Shown piece after piece: positions 26,241-34,905 of a stretch of DNA of 64,000 nt. Under the pieces are notes generated by a model. That model was given only the letters and a program-made list of their open reading frames with translations, searched no databases and was not told the DNA's origin. The stretch lies in the NCBI GenBank assembly GCA_903899015.1, contig CAIUHP010000111.1:110600-174599 (forward strand). The letters run 5' to 3'. Every line of letters begins with the position of its first letter. Positions within the stretch are counted from its first letter, which is position 1. The translations under genes were made by a program, and so were the position numbers. The DNA comes from an uncultured Armatimonadota bacterium. Lineage in GTDB: Bacteria; Armatimonadota; Fimbriimonadia; Fimbriimonadales; Fimbriimonadaceae.

Positions 26241-26628
26241 CTCTCAAGCAAAGAGTGCCTCTTTGCTTCAGAAGAGTCTAAAAGTCCCAAATTGGCTAGA
26301 ACCGGTAAAAATACACCCGTATTACCAGCAAAACCATCAGGTTATTGCCAGCCTGTGCACTATAATGATTGAACGAGTGTGCGGCAGTCGGATTTATTCC
26401 ATGCCAGCAAACTAAGCGGGAAATTCTTAAGAGAGGGTCAAAGTTTTAGGACTTAGCGTTCATGACGTTCCTTTCGCCATTAAAAATGGTGTAGGCCCTG
26501 TGGAAACTAAGTAGGTCTGCGTCTGGCTAAGAACGAGGCCCTGCTTGGTGAATGCTGAAGCGCATTCGAATGAATTGTTTATTGCGTCACAATCCGTTCG
26601 ACGGAAGTGTGCTGAGATGGGAGGATCA
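26241..26628. other. Long 5' region of the lipoprotein gene
   Basis: Nearly 390 bases without a supported gene. A TATAAT at 26361-26366 is a candidate -10 but no -35 at the correct distance is seen. If used, it would give a 5' leader of about 255 nt, long enough for a structured regulatory RNA. I could not match it to any riboswitch consensus. Confidence 0.35.
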
Positions 26629-27477
26629 ATGGTTTCAAAAAGACTAAGTTTATTAGGTTTTATTTCGGCCGCCGCGCTCGTCAGCGGTGTGCTAGTTGGA
26701 TGCGGTGGATCGAGTGCGAATACTTCGGGAGTTAATCCGGTTGTTACCACTTCAGGCGGTTTTACTACCACTACCGGTAATTCAACAACTTCAGTGCCTT
26801 CATCAGGCACGCCACAACAGGTACAGGTTACAACTGCAGATGGTTCAACCAGCACGGCAGTTGTCCCAGCAGGGTCAGATGCAATCGATCCGAGTTCCAC
26901 ACTTGCGGTGATGCCTGATGCAACTCCATTCTTGGATGGGTTGGCACCTGGCAAGTTCCAGCGACGCGCTCAAGGCGACGTCCTTGTAAGCTTTGACGGC
27001 GTTAACTACTTCCCAACTGGTGTGAACTGGGGTGCTGGTGCAACGCTTAGCAAGAAGATCGCTTTCAAGGCTCCAGCTATCGGATTTGGTATTCCCATTT
27101 TCGTCCGACTCGTAGGTCCGTTCACGATCAACGGTTCGGCAGTTAATCGTAGTGCTCTTACGATCACTGACTCAATCACCTTCGGTCTCGTCGTATTCGA
27201 CGATGGCTCAACGTCGTTGCCACTCAAGTTGACAATGAAGCTTCCTGCAAATGGCGGCTACACAACTGGCGGTAACTTCGTCAACCTCATTTCGCCAAAG
27301 CGATATAAGGCTGGAGCAGGCATTCTCGAAATCAACTGGCCAGGCGTCCAAAAGACTCAGACCAAGGTTACGAACAATGGAGTTTTGAACTTCTACGATC
27401 CGTTCAGCGATCCTCAGAACGACCATATTCCAGCCGGTGGAATCACGAACGTCAACTTCCTGCTTATCAAGCCCTGA
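26629..27477 (+). CDS. Predicted lipoprotein, unknown function
   Basis: Protein of 282 residues; ATG 26629 has GGGAGGATC as Shine-Dalgarno with 5-nt spacing. Signal sequence MVSKRLSLLGFISAAALVSG ends in the lipobox LVGC (Cys about residue 24), so the protein is probably lipid-anchored. A Thr/Ser-rich linker follows (TTSGGFTTTTGNSTTSVPSS), then a beta-rich globular domain (about 100-280) with motifs such as DVLVSFDGVNYFPTGVNWG and FIVRLVGPFTING-like strands. No known domain recognised. It is followed after 6 nt by a predicted outer-membrane barrel, so both probably act together at the outer membrane. Confidence 0.8.
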   Translation: MVSKRLSLLGFISAAALVSGVLVGCGGSSANTSGVNPVVTTSGGFTTTTGNSTTSVPSSGTPQQVQVTTADGSTSTAVVPAGSDAIDPSSTLAVMPDATPFLDGLAPGKFQRRAQGDVLVSFDGVNYFPTGVNWGAGATLSKKIAFKAPAIGFGIPIFVRLVGPFTINGSAVNRSALTITDSITFGLVVFDDGSTSLPLKLTMKLPANGGYTTGGNFVNLISPKRYKAGAGILEINWPGVQKTQTKVTNNGVLNFYDPFSDPQNDHIPAGGITNVNFLLIKP

Positions 27478-27483
27478 CGATCA

Positions 27484-28425
27484 ATGATAAATAAACCTGT
27501 AAGGGGAGCGATTGCTTCCCTACTAATTACGGGAATCGGGGCCGCAGCATCTGCGGCCCCGTCTTTCCATTCGCCCCTCCATAAGGCGCTCAAATCGATT
27601 CAGAAGGATGACGAATCCTCCCTTGAACAGCACGACTGGGCTCTTCCAAGTGCCATCAAATCAGGTTTAGCACACCGAGGAATTTCGTTCTTTGGCGGAG
27701 ATACCTATGCGACTTATCAAGGTCGTAAATTTGAATCGAAGCAGACCCAAGTTAAGATTTCTCCAACGGACCGTCTTGAATTCTACTTTGGAAGACAATT
27801 CACCTGGGCAAAGGGTCGTAGTGAAACAAGTCGATTTGAGAACAACGCATCCTCCATCGGAGGACGATATGTTGTCAAGCCACCCACTGAATTAGATCCG
27901 ACTTCTTTGTCGGTGCAATACCAAATGATTCGACCTGATACCGCCGAAATCAGAGTTGGTAATAACCAAGAACTCTTAGCCGGCACCAAGAACAATCTAT
28001 TCGCGGTTAGCTACGGCGACCGGAGCCAAAACCAATTTCAGCTCGGCTACACAATGATCGATTCACCAGCAGCAATCAATGCTCGGTCAATCTCTCTTGG
28101 AGTTGCTCACGACTATGAGCTTGGTTCAAATTTGGTTGGAAGACTTGAAGGCTTCTTGGTTGGACAGGCGTTTAACGGAATGAATGAATCTTCAAAGTTC
28201 GAGCTCAAACCCATTGCCACCGCCTATCTCGCAGCGACACCTATTTCTTGGCTAACATTTGAAGGCAACGTAAGTGCCATGCCGAGCGGTATGCCTTTCT
28301 CCAGTGGCGAGTTTACTGGTGTCAGTAGCTTTGCAGTCTACACGCCAGGTGGAATCGTCAACGACCTTCGATCCAAGTTCCTTGCCTTCGGCTCACTTCG
28401 AGTGGTTGCACACTGGAAATTCTGA
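27484..28425 (+). CDS. Predicted outer-membrane beta-barrel protein
   Basis: Protein of 313 residues with signal peptide MINKPVRGAIASLLITGIGA ending ASA. The mature part alternates hydrophobic and polar residues in strands (LEFYFGRQFTWAKG, NLFAVSYGDRSQNQFQLGY, LVGRLEGFLVGQAF) and ends in an aromatic residue, VVAHWKF, the usual C-terminal signature for BAM-dependent insertion. This implies an outer membrane, so the host is diderm. No family recognised; possible roles are porin or adhesin. It follows the lipoprotein gene by 6 nt with no own promoter and ends at a strong terminator. Confidence 0.75.
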   Translation: MINKPVRGAIASLLITGIGAAASAAPSFHSPLHKALKSIQKDDESSLEQHDWALPSAIKSGLAHRGISFFGGDTYATYQGRKFESKQTQVKISPTDRLEFYFGRQFTWAKGRSETSRFENNASSIGGRYVVKPPTELDPTSLSVQYQMIRPDTAEIRVGNNQELLAGTKNNLFAVSYGDRSQNQFQLGYTMIDSPAAINARSISLGVAHDYELGSNLVGRLEGFLVGQAFNGMNESSKFELKPIATAYLAATPISWLTFEGNVSAMPSGMPFSSGEFTGVSSFAVYTPGGIVNDLRSKFLAFGSLRVVAHWKF

Positions 28426-28449
28426 TCACTTAGCTTCAGTACACTTTAA

Positions 28450-28477
28450 CCCACTTCAATTCGAAGTGGGCTTTTTT
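28450..28477 (+). terminator. Rho-independent terminator of the lipoprotein/barrel operon
   Basis: CCCACTTC (28450-28457) pairs with GAAGTGGG (28463-28470) across AATTC, followed by C and six T residues (28472-28477). Confidence 0.88.
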
Positions 28478-28551
28478 GTGTCCCATCGATCTGCTGAGGT
28501 GGGTACCAAGCTTGGCGCGCAAAGGCGAAGCGCAATGTGCCATAATCAGTG

Positions 28552-28714
28552 CAACACTCTGAAGACAGCCGGTGGCCATTGCCTTAATGATCGAGAGATC
28601 AACCAGCCGAGGGGCGAAAGGAAAAAGGAAGACGTTTACGTCTCCAACCAGTTTTGCGATCAAGTCGCGAAAAGGGACCTACGCCACTTTGCCGGGCGAG
28701 GGTCCCTTTTTTCT
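28552..28714 (+). promoter_or_regulatory. Ribosomal protein L10 leader (autoregulatory)
   Basis: The segment contains CAGCCGGTGGC near 28568, CCTTAATGATCGAGAGATC near 28580-28598, and CCAGCCGAGGGGC near 28603, the pattern of the L10 leader to which L10(L12)4 binds. It is followed by a rho-independent terminator. L10 binding would favour termination or block translation of rplJL. No 23S-like sequence is claimed beyond this resemblance. Confidence 0.78.
28671..28712 (+). terminator. Attenuator terminator within the L10 leader
   Basis: AAGGGACC (28672-28679) pairs with GGTCCCTT (28701-28708), followed by TTTT and CTTTC. Between leader and rplJ, it supports transcription attenuation of rplJL. 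The promoter-proximal half of the leader could form a competing antiterminator, which I have not resolved. Confidence 0.78.
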
Positions 28715-28740
28715 TTCAGAGAGATAGGTGCGAATAAATA

Positions 28741-29406
28741 ATGCCAACAGCAGTCAAAGAACGCACAATCGAGCAGGCAAAGGAGTGGTATTCCAAATCT
28801 TCCGGGATCGTCTTCACAGACTATCGTGGACTCAAGGTTAAGGAACTCCAAGAGCTTCGCGCCAACATTCGAGAAAAGGGTGGAGAACTACACGTTCTCA
28901 AGAACACACTTTTCCGAATCGCAGCAGGCGACGATACCTCTAAGCTTCCGGCTGATCTTCACAACGGCACGACCGCTTTCACGTTCGTGTTTGAGAATGA
29001 AGCTCAAGTTGCAAAAGCTCTGCTTGACTATGCTAAGTCCAGTAAAAAGCTCGTCATAAAGGGTGGCTTTTTCGGTGGCAAGGCGTTCACATCCAAGGAA
29101 GTAGAGACTCTGTCCGAACTTCCATCAAAGGAAGTCCTTATTTCGCAGGTGATCGGTTTGATCGCCTCGCCAATAAGCGACCTCGTGGGTGTGATCGAAG
29201 CGCTTTACGCCGATCCTATTCGTGTCATTGGTGCGGTTGCCGACAAGGTTGCCGAAGGTGATCCTTTGCCTACATCATCGACCGAAGAGACCCCATCTGC
29301 AGAAGAGTCCGCGCCAGTCGCGGAAGCCACCGCAGAATCGAATTCCACGGAGGCCGAGGCCTCCCCTGAAACCACCGCATCGTCGGAAACCACGGAGAAC
29401 GCATAA
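28741..29406 (+). CDS. rplJ: 50S ribosomal protein L10 with acidic C-terminal tail
   Basis: L10 forms the base of the ribosomal stalk, binding 23S rRNA with its N-terminal domain and L7/L12 dimers with its C-terminal helix. [24 protein letters not shown] at the start and [17 protein letters not shown] are typical. The canonical part ends at about residue 178. A further ~43 residues are almost entirely Ser, Thr, Glu and Ala, with stretches such as [17 protein letters not shown], and are presumably disordered. Most bacterial L10 proteins are about 165-180 residues. The gene is behind an L10 leader and upstream of rplL, but rplK-rplA and rpoBC are not adjacent. Confidence 0.96.
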   Translation: MPTAVKERTIEQAKEWYSKSSGIVFTDYRGLKVKELQELRANIREKGGELHVLKNTLFRIAAGDDTSKLPADLHNGTTAFTFVFENEAQVAKALLDYAKSSKKLVIKGGFFGGKAFTSKEVETLSELPSKEVLISQVIGLIASPISDLVGVIEALYADPIRVIGAVADKVAEGDPLPTSSTEETPSAEESAPVAEATAESNSTEAEASPETTASSETTENA

Positions 29407-29798
29407 TGCCAACCGCAGTTGAATCAATCGTCGAGCAGATCAGCGGAATGACCGCGATCGAGCTCTCAGAACTCAAGAAAGCCCTCGAAGACAAGTTCGG
29501 CGTAACCGCCGCAGCTCCTTCATTCAACCCAGCTATGTTCGCAGGCATGGGCGGCGGCGCAGCCGCTGCTGCTGTTGAAGAAGAGCAGACCGAATTTGAC
29601 GTCATCCTCACCGCCGCTGGCGATTCGAAGCTGAACGTTATTAAGGTCGTTCGAGAAATCACCGGTCTTGGCCTCAAAGAAGCCAAGGATCTCGTTGATG
29701 GCGCTCCTAAGCCAGTCAAGCAGGCTGTTAGCAAGGACGACGCCGAGAAGATCAAGGCCCAGATCGCCGAAGTCGGTGGTAAGGTCGAGATCAAGTAA
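29406..29798 (+). CDS. rplL: 50S ribosomal protein L7/L12
   Basis: Stalk protein of 130 residues that recruits translation GTPases. The N-terminal dimerisation helices ([20 protein letters not shown]), a Gly/Ala-rich hinge ([14 protein letters not shown]) and the C-terminal domain [20 protein letters not shown] with [17 protein letters not shown] are complete. The ATG overlaps the rplJ stop (TAATG), so the two are translationally coupled. A strong terminator follows. Confidence 0.98.
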   Translation: MPTAVESIVEQISGMTAIELSELKKALEDKFGVTAAAPSFNPAMFAGMGGGAAAAAVEEEQTEFDVILTAAGDSKLNVIKVVREITGLGLKEAKDLVDGAPKPVKQAVSKDDAEKIKAQIAEVGGKVEIK

Positions 29799-29819
29799 GG
29801 GTTTAAACCCATTACTTAA

Positions 29820-29858
29820 AGAGAGCGGTTCGGCAAAGTCGAACCGCTCTCTCTTTTT
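29820..29858 (+). terminator. Rho-independent terminator of rplJL
   Basis: GAGAGCGGTTCG (29821-29832) pairs with CGAACCGCTCTC (29840-29851), loop GCAAAGT, followed by a T-tract (29854-29858). A perfect 12-bp stem. Confidence 0.92.
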
Positions 29859-29876
29859 GCTTCTTAATCTTGAGAA

Positions 29877-30239
29877 TTAGGCTAGATAGCCAATCACGCC
29901 AGTTAGGAGCGATTCAATCGCCCGACGATAGCGTTCCAACGGAAGGCATTGACGAACCTTACAACCAGAATTCAAAGATTCGTACTCAGCGCAAACGTTT
30001 TCCCCACAACTTGAAATAACAATGGAGCCTTCATCATTTGAAGTTTTCAGCGCTTTGCCCTTAATAACATCTTCAAATTGGTATGGGGCACAAGGAAAGG
30101 ACAATTCATGGAGTTTTGAACCGATAACGGCGGACACAACCACGTTGCATGTGCTGTCTGGATAAGACCAGATGTCAATGCACATCCCCGTTTCCCCCGT
30201 CTTTCGTTCGCAGAACGATACTGCTAATTCACCGACCAT
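29877..30239 (-). CDS. Hypothetical protein
   Basis: Open frame of 120 codons on the minus strand, between a terminator and the DMT-like gene. It encodes a Cys-rich soluble protein (at least seven Cys, e.g. FPCAPYQFEDVIKGK, ISSCGENVCAEY, SGCKVRQCLPLERYRRA). I recognise no family; codon composition matches a real gene and the frame fills the space between flanking genes. Could be an immunity-like or lineage-specific protein. No Shine-Dalgarno is evident before its ATG. Confidence 0.6.
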   Translation of the reverse strand: MVGELAVSFCERKTGETGMCIDIWSYPDSTCNVVVSAVIGSKLHELSFPCAPYQFEDVIKGKALKTSNDEGSIVISSCGENVCAEYESLNSGCKVRQCLPLERYRRAIESLLTGVIGYLA

Positions 30240-30365
30240 GTTGAACCTAACTTCGATTGCCGAAAGCTCTAACGTTTGATTAGATGGAGAAGTTCAGTAA
30301 TTCGACGAGGTTCCGGGACTTTTGCCCCTTAGAAATTCAAAGCTGCTTTGCCACACATCACGGAA

Positions 30366-30371
30366 TATCCT
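30366..30371 (+). promoter_or_regulatory. TANNNT box 8 nt before the DUF486 start
   Basis: TATCCT, then TTATAGGA, then ATG at 30380. It supports this ATG over earlier in-frame start codons. Confidence 0.42.
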
Positions 30372-30379
30372 TTATAGGA

Positions 30380-30718
30380 ATGAAAAAGATTCTCATTGCA
30401 ATCGGACTTCTGATCTGTTCCAATAGTTTTATGACCGCAGCCTGGTATGGGCACCTCAAATTTAAGCAGACAGCACTCCCAATAGTGATCTTGACAAGCT
30501 GGGGAATTGCCTTTTTCGAATACTGCTTCCAAGTTCCGGCCAATCGAATTGGAAACGAAGTGCTTAACGTGACTCAGTTAAAGGTCATCCAAGAAGTCAT
30601 CACGCTGCTCACTTTCGCGGTTTTCTCAACGATATATCTGAAAGAGAAGCTCACTTACAACCATGCCATCAGCTTCACGCTTATCATTGGTGCCTGCTAT
30701 TTTGCCTTTCGCAAATAG
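30380..30718 (+). CDS. DUF486/DMT-family small membrane protein
   Basis: Membrane protein of 112 residues with four helices, N-terminus MKKILIAIGLLICSNSFM. The pattern WYGHLKF near residue 22, PIVILTSWGIAFFEYCFQVPANRIGN and QLKVIQEVITLLTFAVFS match the DUF486 family of the drug/metabolite transporter superfamily, small EmrE-like proteins of unknown substrate. The start at 30380 is chosen because upstream residues are hydrophilic and would disrupt helix 1. Confidence 0.87.
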   Translation: MKKILIAIGLLICSNSFMTAAWYGHLKFKQTALPIVILTSWGIAFFEYCFQVPANRIGNEVLNVTQLKVIQEVITLLTFAVFSTIYLKEKLTYNHAISFTLIIGACYFAFRK

Positions 30719-30733
30719 CAGGCTAGCAACCAG

Positions 30734-33286
30734 CTACCAAATGATCAACCCATGAATTCTTAAACCGGTAACGGAGTTGCGCATATTCAGCTTAAGACCT
30801 TTGACCTGAGCCGATTCTCCTAGCGGAATCTCCAAAACCGACAAGCCGTCAACCGTATCTGAACGCGAGGAAGCCCGTAGATCCTCATTCGACCGAACGT
30901 GTTGCCCGTATCTGAGGCCCACCTTGACCTGTTTATTCCCAGAGAGGTCAACGATGAGGTCAGCTACCGGTTCGCCAACGGCCGCCCGATTAAACGTGTC
31001 TAATACGATTCCGATATGACTTCCCTTGCCTTCAAATGACAAATCAACGCTTGTTGGCGCGTCAGCCGAAGATATAAGGCTTCTCAAGGTAATTGGATCA
31101 CCGAGTTTGAAGTGCATATCCCCATCAACCAGATCTTTTGCACCAGATCCTAAATAGAACTGCATGCCCTTGCGGTTAGTAATCGGGCGTGGCATACCGA
31201 AATACAATTTCCGGAAGATCGATCCAGGGTCATAGCCAAGGCGAGCTACTGGATCGAATCGGCTGCTCCAAGAATATTCGGCAGACAAGACCATGGCGCT
31301 GTATTGCTCGAAATTGTCATCAATCGTTTGCTCGTTGCTGAAGTAGCCGCTCCACGTGGTTTGCAACGAACCCGTATGCTCAACATCCGCTGCCAGATCA
31401 AAACTCCTAATGTTGTCGGGTTGAAACCAAGTGCTCGCAATCGGGACAAGTCCTTCCTTTTTCCAGAGTTGAAGGGATGGGAGAAATGCCTCTGGTTTTG
31501 TCGACTCTTTGTAATGCCAGTCTGCAATCCAAGTCCCTTTCGGAATCGCCGCACGCCGTTTGGCCGCAATCTCAGGTGTCTCGCCATTCGTTGCGTCAAC
31601 CGCTTCCTTAGGAGCCAAACCCTCATCGCCCCAAATCATCATCTTGGCAGCATTCTGTGAAGCAATCTGGTTCAAGGTGGGCATTTGAGCGGTCCACAGT
31701 TCCGTGGTCAAGTTCGCTTTGTCGTTAGGGAAACCGATCATATCGACCTCGTCACAACCAAAATGAATCATTGACGGCTTAAGAAGAGCAGCTGCTTCTC
31801 CCCACAATGTTTTGAGCAACTCCGCCGATCTTGGCTTACGAGGATCGATCGTATAGGGTTCTTGTGGATTCACCGCGAGGTCAAGGTTATCTCCACCCGT
31901 AAAGAACCATTCCATATGTCCGAAGCTCTGTATAAGAGGGATAGCATCGATTCCAATCGCCTTGTAATCTTTGAAGAGATTCGCTAGCTCCTCCTTTGTC
32001 ATCGTGCCCTTGGACTCTTTGAGTTTGGGAAGACATTGCCACTGGGTTCTTTCACACTGAAGAACGGCTTGGTTAAATCCGAGTGGGAGTAGAACCCGGT
32101 CCCACAGTTTCTTTTGAAAGGCCCTCGCCTCAGGGCCCACGAAAAGGTGTACGCCGCGCCAAAGCAACTTAGGTGAGTCACGCAAGAATCCGGTAGGCAG
32201 CACAATCTTGCCACTTTTGACGAAAGCCAGTTGAGCGAGCTTACGCAGTCCGTTGTGAAGTCCCTCATCCTCTTCACCGAGTACCGATATGCTTGAATCA
32301 GTGATAGTGATTTGATATCCGCCTGGATGAAGGCCAAGTTTGCTGACCCCTCCATCAACTTTCATGTGCTTTGCATTCGGCAAAACAACTGGTAGTTCAA
32401 ACCGCTTTGCCAGTGTTCCAATAAAGTCAGGGATCCAAAAACGTACTCGACCGGCGGGCCAGTCGTAAGCGCCTGTAAACTCGAGCACGGACTTGGTTGA
32501 AAGCTGGTTGATTGTTGGACGAGGCACGATCACCGGCATCTCGCTTTCTGGAACGATTATCGAATCGGAGGGCTGCGATGTTAATTTCAAGTTCGCTGCA
32601 TTCGGTTCAGGAATCGGACGCGGGGTGACTCTCCATTCAACATCGAAGGATGTAGTCTTGTCCTTAGATACATCCATCTTAAGGAGCCCAAACCACCATA
32701 TATCCTTCCCTTCCGCATAATCCTGCGAATATCCCCTCGCATCAAACAACGTCGTTGGGAGTGATGTTCTAGCTTCTAATTTGGCGAGAGGAGACTCGAA
32801 AACGAAGGAAGAAGCGTCCGGCGCATAACGTCGACTTTCAAAGTCTCCTGTTCCTGAGTAGTCATGAGTCTTGAGCGATCGGGTCGGTTTTCCTTCAACA
32901 GACAACATTCCGGTCTGTAAAGCTTGGGCAGATAGGAGACCAGCCGTTAATTCAATTTCGGCTGGATTCTCATCGTTCCAGCTAAGATCGTAATGAACCT
33001 TTAGCCGATCTCCGTCACGATGGTAGAGAATTTGTCCGAACGCTAATCCGTTGTAGCCGGAATACTTGACTCTTACCGTGTCGTTGTCCACTTTTTCGAT
33101 CGTTTGACCGGAATAGGACGTGCTGTAATAGCCTTTCAGCCAGCCATTTTCATAATATTGAAGCGACGATCCCTCGATAATGGGAATGCCGGATACGGAT
33201 AGCTTCAGGCCAGATCCTGATTTGACCTCGAAGTCAAAAGCAGGCTGGGCCTGAAATATCAGCGCAGCCAAAATGAGAGATGCCAT
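30734..33286 (-). CDS. Secreted GH20-type beta-N-acetylhexosaminidase-like protein
   Basis: Exported protein of 850 residues, signal sequence MASLILAALIFQAQPAFD. After an N-terminal beta domain (about 20-250) and the non-catalytic GH20b-like part, a TIM barrel follows (about 360-700). The hallmark catalytic Asp-Glu pair is in MIHFGCDEVDMIGFP (about residues 505-519). GH20 enzymes cleave terminal N-acetyl-glucosamine or galactosamine via substrate-assisted catalysis by the acetamido group, which needs exactly this Asp-Glu. The C-terminal 120 residues form an extra beta sandwich, possibly carbohydrate binding. It is followed by an unrelated lysozyme-like gene with 60 nt spacing; the chitobiose/peptidoglycan connection is suggestive only. 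Confidence 0.84.
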   Translation of the reverse strand: MASLILAALIFQAQPAFDFEVKSGSGLKLSVSGIPIIEGSSLQYYENGWLKGYYSTSYSGQTIEKVDNDTVRVKYSGYNGLAFGQILYHRDGDRLKVHYDLSWNDENPAEIELTAGLLSAQALQTGMLSVEGKPTRSLKTHDYSGTGDFESRRYAPDASSFVFESPLAKLEARTSLPTTLFDARGYSQDYAEGKDIWWFGLLKMDVSKDKTTSFDVEWRVTPRPIPEPNAANLKLTSQPSDSIIVPESEMPVIVPRPTINQLSTKSVLEFTGAYDWPAGRVRFWIPDFIGTLAKRFELPVVLPNAKHMKVDGGVSKLGLHPGGYQITITDSSISVLGEEDEGLHNGLRKLAQLAFVKSGKIVLPTGFLRDSPKLLWRGVHLFVGPEARAFQKKLWDRVLLPLGFNQAVLQCERTQWQCLPKLKESKGTMTKEELANLFKDYKAIGIDAIPLIQSFGHMEWFFTGGDNLDLAVNPQEPYTIDPRKPRSAELLKTLWGEAAALLKPSMIHFGCDEVDMIGFPNDKANLTTELWTAQMPTLNQIASQNAAKMMIWGDEGLAPKEAVDATNGETPEIAAKRRAAIPKGTWIADWHYKESTKPEAFLPSLQLWKKEGLVPIASTWFQPDNIRSFDLAADVEHTGSLQTTWSGYFSNEQTIDDNFEQYSAMVLSAEYSWSSRFDPVARLGYDPGSIFRKLYFGMPRPITNRKGMQFYLGSGAKDLVDGDMHFKLGDPITLRSLISSADAPTSVDLSFEGKGSHIGIVLDTFNRAAVGEPVADLIVDLSGNKQVKVGLRYGQHVRSNEDLRASSRSDTVDGLSVLEIPLGESAQVKGLKLNMRNSVTGLRIHGLIIW

Positions 33287-33345
33287 AGGCAGATTATTCC
33301 CTCATTTGGTAAAAATAGTCGTAAGTTGGATCCTTTAGAAACCTA

Positions 33346-34767
33346 TTAACCGCCGCCTCGCGATCCTCGTTTTCCTTTTCGACTCGGATTGGTAACGTTC
33401 CGACTCAGGCGATCGCCAACCGGTTGAGTAAGGGTCGAATCATCTAGATAATTCTTGCGATACTTCATCCGCTGGACAATCTCCATCTCGTGATTCGCCA
33501 GATCACTAAAATCCTGAATGTTCGAAGAACGAGCTACATCCGTGACAACCGAAAGGAGTGGGTCAAGGTGCCCCGTATTGACTTTGCGATCCATCAAAGT
33601 CGCGAGACCAGCCTCTGACTTGATAATGTCAGAAACCCGCCCCGTCAAAGTTTGATTGCCGACGGAAACAGAAATCGTATCGTTCGGGAAAAACTGATTC
33701 TTGGCAGATCGAATCTGGGCAGCAATGAAGCTATCGCTCTTTAATCCTGCCCGCTGGAAGACCGCAATGAGGCGCGCATCTTCAATGATCTTTTGCGCCG
33801 CATCTGGACCAAATAACTCGGCACCAGTTTGAAGATCCAAAACATCAAGCAGTCCGTTGGGTTGCACATCAATTCCGTACTGTCTGAGGTCTCTTTGAAA
33901 GTCGTCTGGGTTGTTGTTCTTATATTCAATCATCATTTCACCCAACGAGCCTGCTCCTTCTCTTAAGCAGGCAAATTGAATGAAACCAACCGAAACAAAT
34001 CCCGTGTCATAGGTGTTAATCGCATCGAAACCACCCTCCAAAATCGAGACTGCCCTCATGATCTTGGCTTCCGACTCACTTACGTCGGCTAAGCGAAATA
34101 GGTGGTCCAGTCGCTCAGTAGACATTTCCTTGACGGCAACGCCTTCTGAATTGACACCTTGCGAGAACCGGTAATACGTGTAACGAGGATTGCTTACTCG
34201 AACATTGTCTTGGTAAGTGAGCGTCACATCGTCAAAAGTGACGTCTTTCTCCATCGGCACGGTAGCCTCGGCAAACTTAGGAGGATCACCAGCGAGCGCA
34301 AGAAGTGCATCGGGAATCGGTCCTGGCTGAGGCGGCTCAGCCGAGGGAATGGTCTTATCGGGATTGGGAACACGCTTACCCAAGATTCTTTCGTTGGCAT
34401 CCTGAGCCGCGACAAGTGCGTCCCATCGGTCGCGATTAAGTTTTGCGACGACCCATGATTCCCATCCTTGCTGAAGTTCATTCGCCGGTTGAGCGTTTTG
34501 AGTTGGCGGCGCGCTAACCTTACGGGCTTTGTTGTAAGCCATCAACCACTGAGAACCTCGAACGGTTAAGCGGACTTGCCAAAGGCCCTTGTCGATAGCA
34601 TCGGCAGGGGTAGTGATCTGATAGCGTCCGGGCTGTGACCAGTAATCAATTATCTTGGACTTTTCGTCCGCCGTGAACTGGGGCGCCGGTGGAAGAACAA
34701 CAGGCTTGACCTGCCCGAAACTGATTGCAGCAACTAATTGAAAAGCTAATAGGAATTGGGTTCGCAT
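33346..34767 (-). CDS. Secreted lysozyme-like-fold protein
   Basis: Exported protein of 473 residues; ATG 34767 (GAGGTGG 6 nt upstream) starts the signal peptide MRTQFLLAFQLVAAISFG, preferred over a GTG three codons upstream. A Pro-rich linker (RVPNPDKTIPSAEPPQPGPIPD, about 135-157) separates an N-terminal helical domain from a lysozyme-like domain. In the latter, SILEGGFDAINTYDTGFVS and GFIQFACLREGAGSLG (about 240-270) resemble the catalytic Glu and substrate strand of GH46/peptidoglycan-hydrolase-like families. The C-terminus is basic and Gly-rich (RKGKRGSRGGG). A murein or chitosan hydrolase is the best guess; substrate not established. Confidence 0.7.
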   Translation of the reverse strand: MRTQFLLAFQLVAAISFGQVKPVVLPPAPQFTADEKSKIIDYWSQPGRYQITTPADAIDKGLWQVRLTVRGSQWLMAYNKARKVSAPPTQNAQPANELQQGWESWVVAKLNRDRWDALVAAQDANERILGKRVPNPDKTIPSAEPPQPGPIPDALLALAGDPPKFAEATVPMEKDVTFDDVTLTYQDNVRVSNPRYTYYRFSQGVNSEGVAVKEMSTERLDHLFRLADVSESEAKIMRAVSILEGGFDAINTYDTGFVSVGFIQFACLREGAGSLGEMMIEYKNNNPDDFQRDLRQYGIDVQPNGLLDVLDLQTGAELFGPDAAQKIIEDARLIAVFQRAGLKSDSFIAAQIRSAKNQFFPNDTISVSVGNQTLTGRVSDIIKSEAGLATLMDRKVNTGHLDPLLSVVTDVARSSNIQDFSDLANHEMEIVQRMKYRKNYLDDSTLTQPVGDRLSRNVTNPSRKGKRGSRGGG

Positions 34768-34905
34768 CCGTGCCACCTCAAAAGAACTGGATGTTGCTCT
34801 AACCGGTCAGAGCAACAACCAACCTTCCCTATTATCCAACACAGTGGAGCGATTCTTGTCGATATCGATCCAAACTGCAGTCACAAAAACCCAATTTGGC
34901 ACGGG

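Noticed and set aside
26410..26628. Cyclic-di-GMP or other riboswitch upstream of the lipoprotein
   Set aside because: I compared it by eye with the class I c-di-GMP riboswitch pattern and found no match; only an unexplained long leader remains.
26460..26954. 164-codon minus-strand frame opposite the lipoprotein start
   Set aside because: Caused by the Thr-rich coding sequence on the other strand; no start signal.
28274..28741. 155-codon plus-strand frame covering the end of the barrel gene and the rplJ leader
   Set aside because: It runs through a terminator and the L10 leader and has no protein-like composition; the leader explains the region.
29270..29812. 180-codon minus-strand frame opposite rplJ/rplL
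   Set aside because: Antisense shadow of ribosomal protein genes with biased codons.
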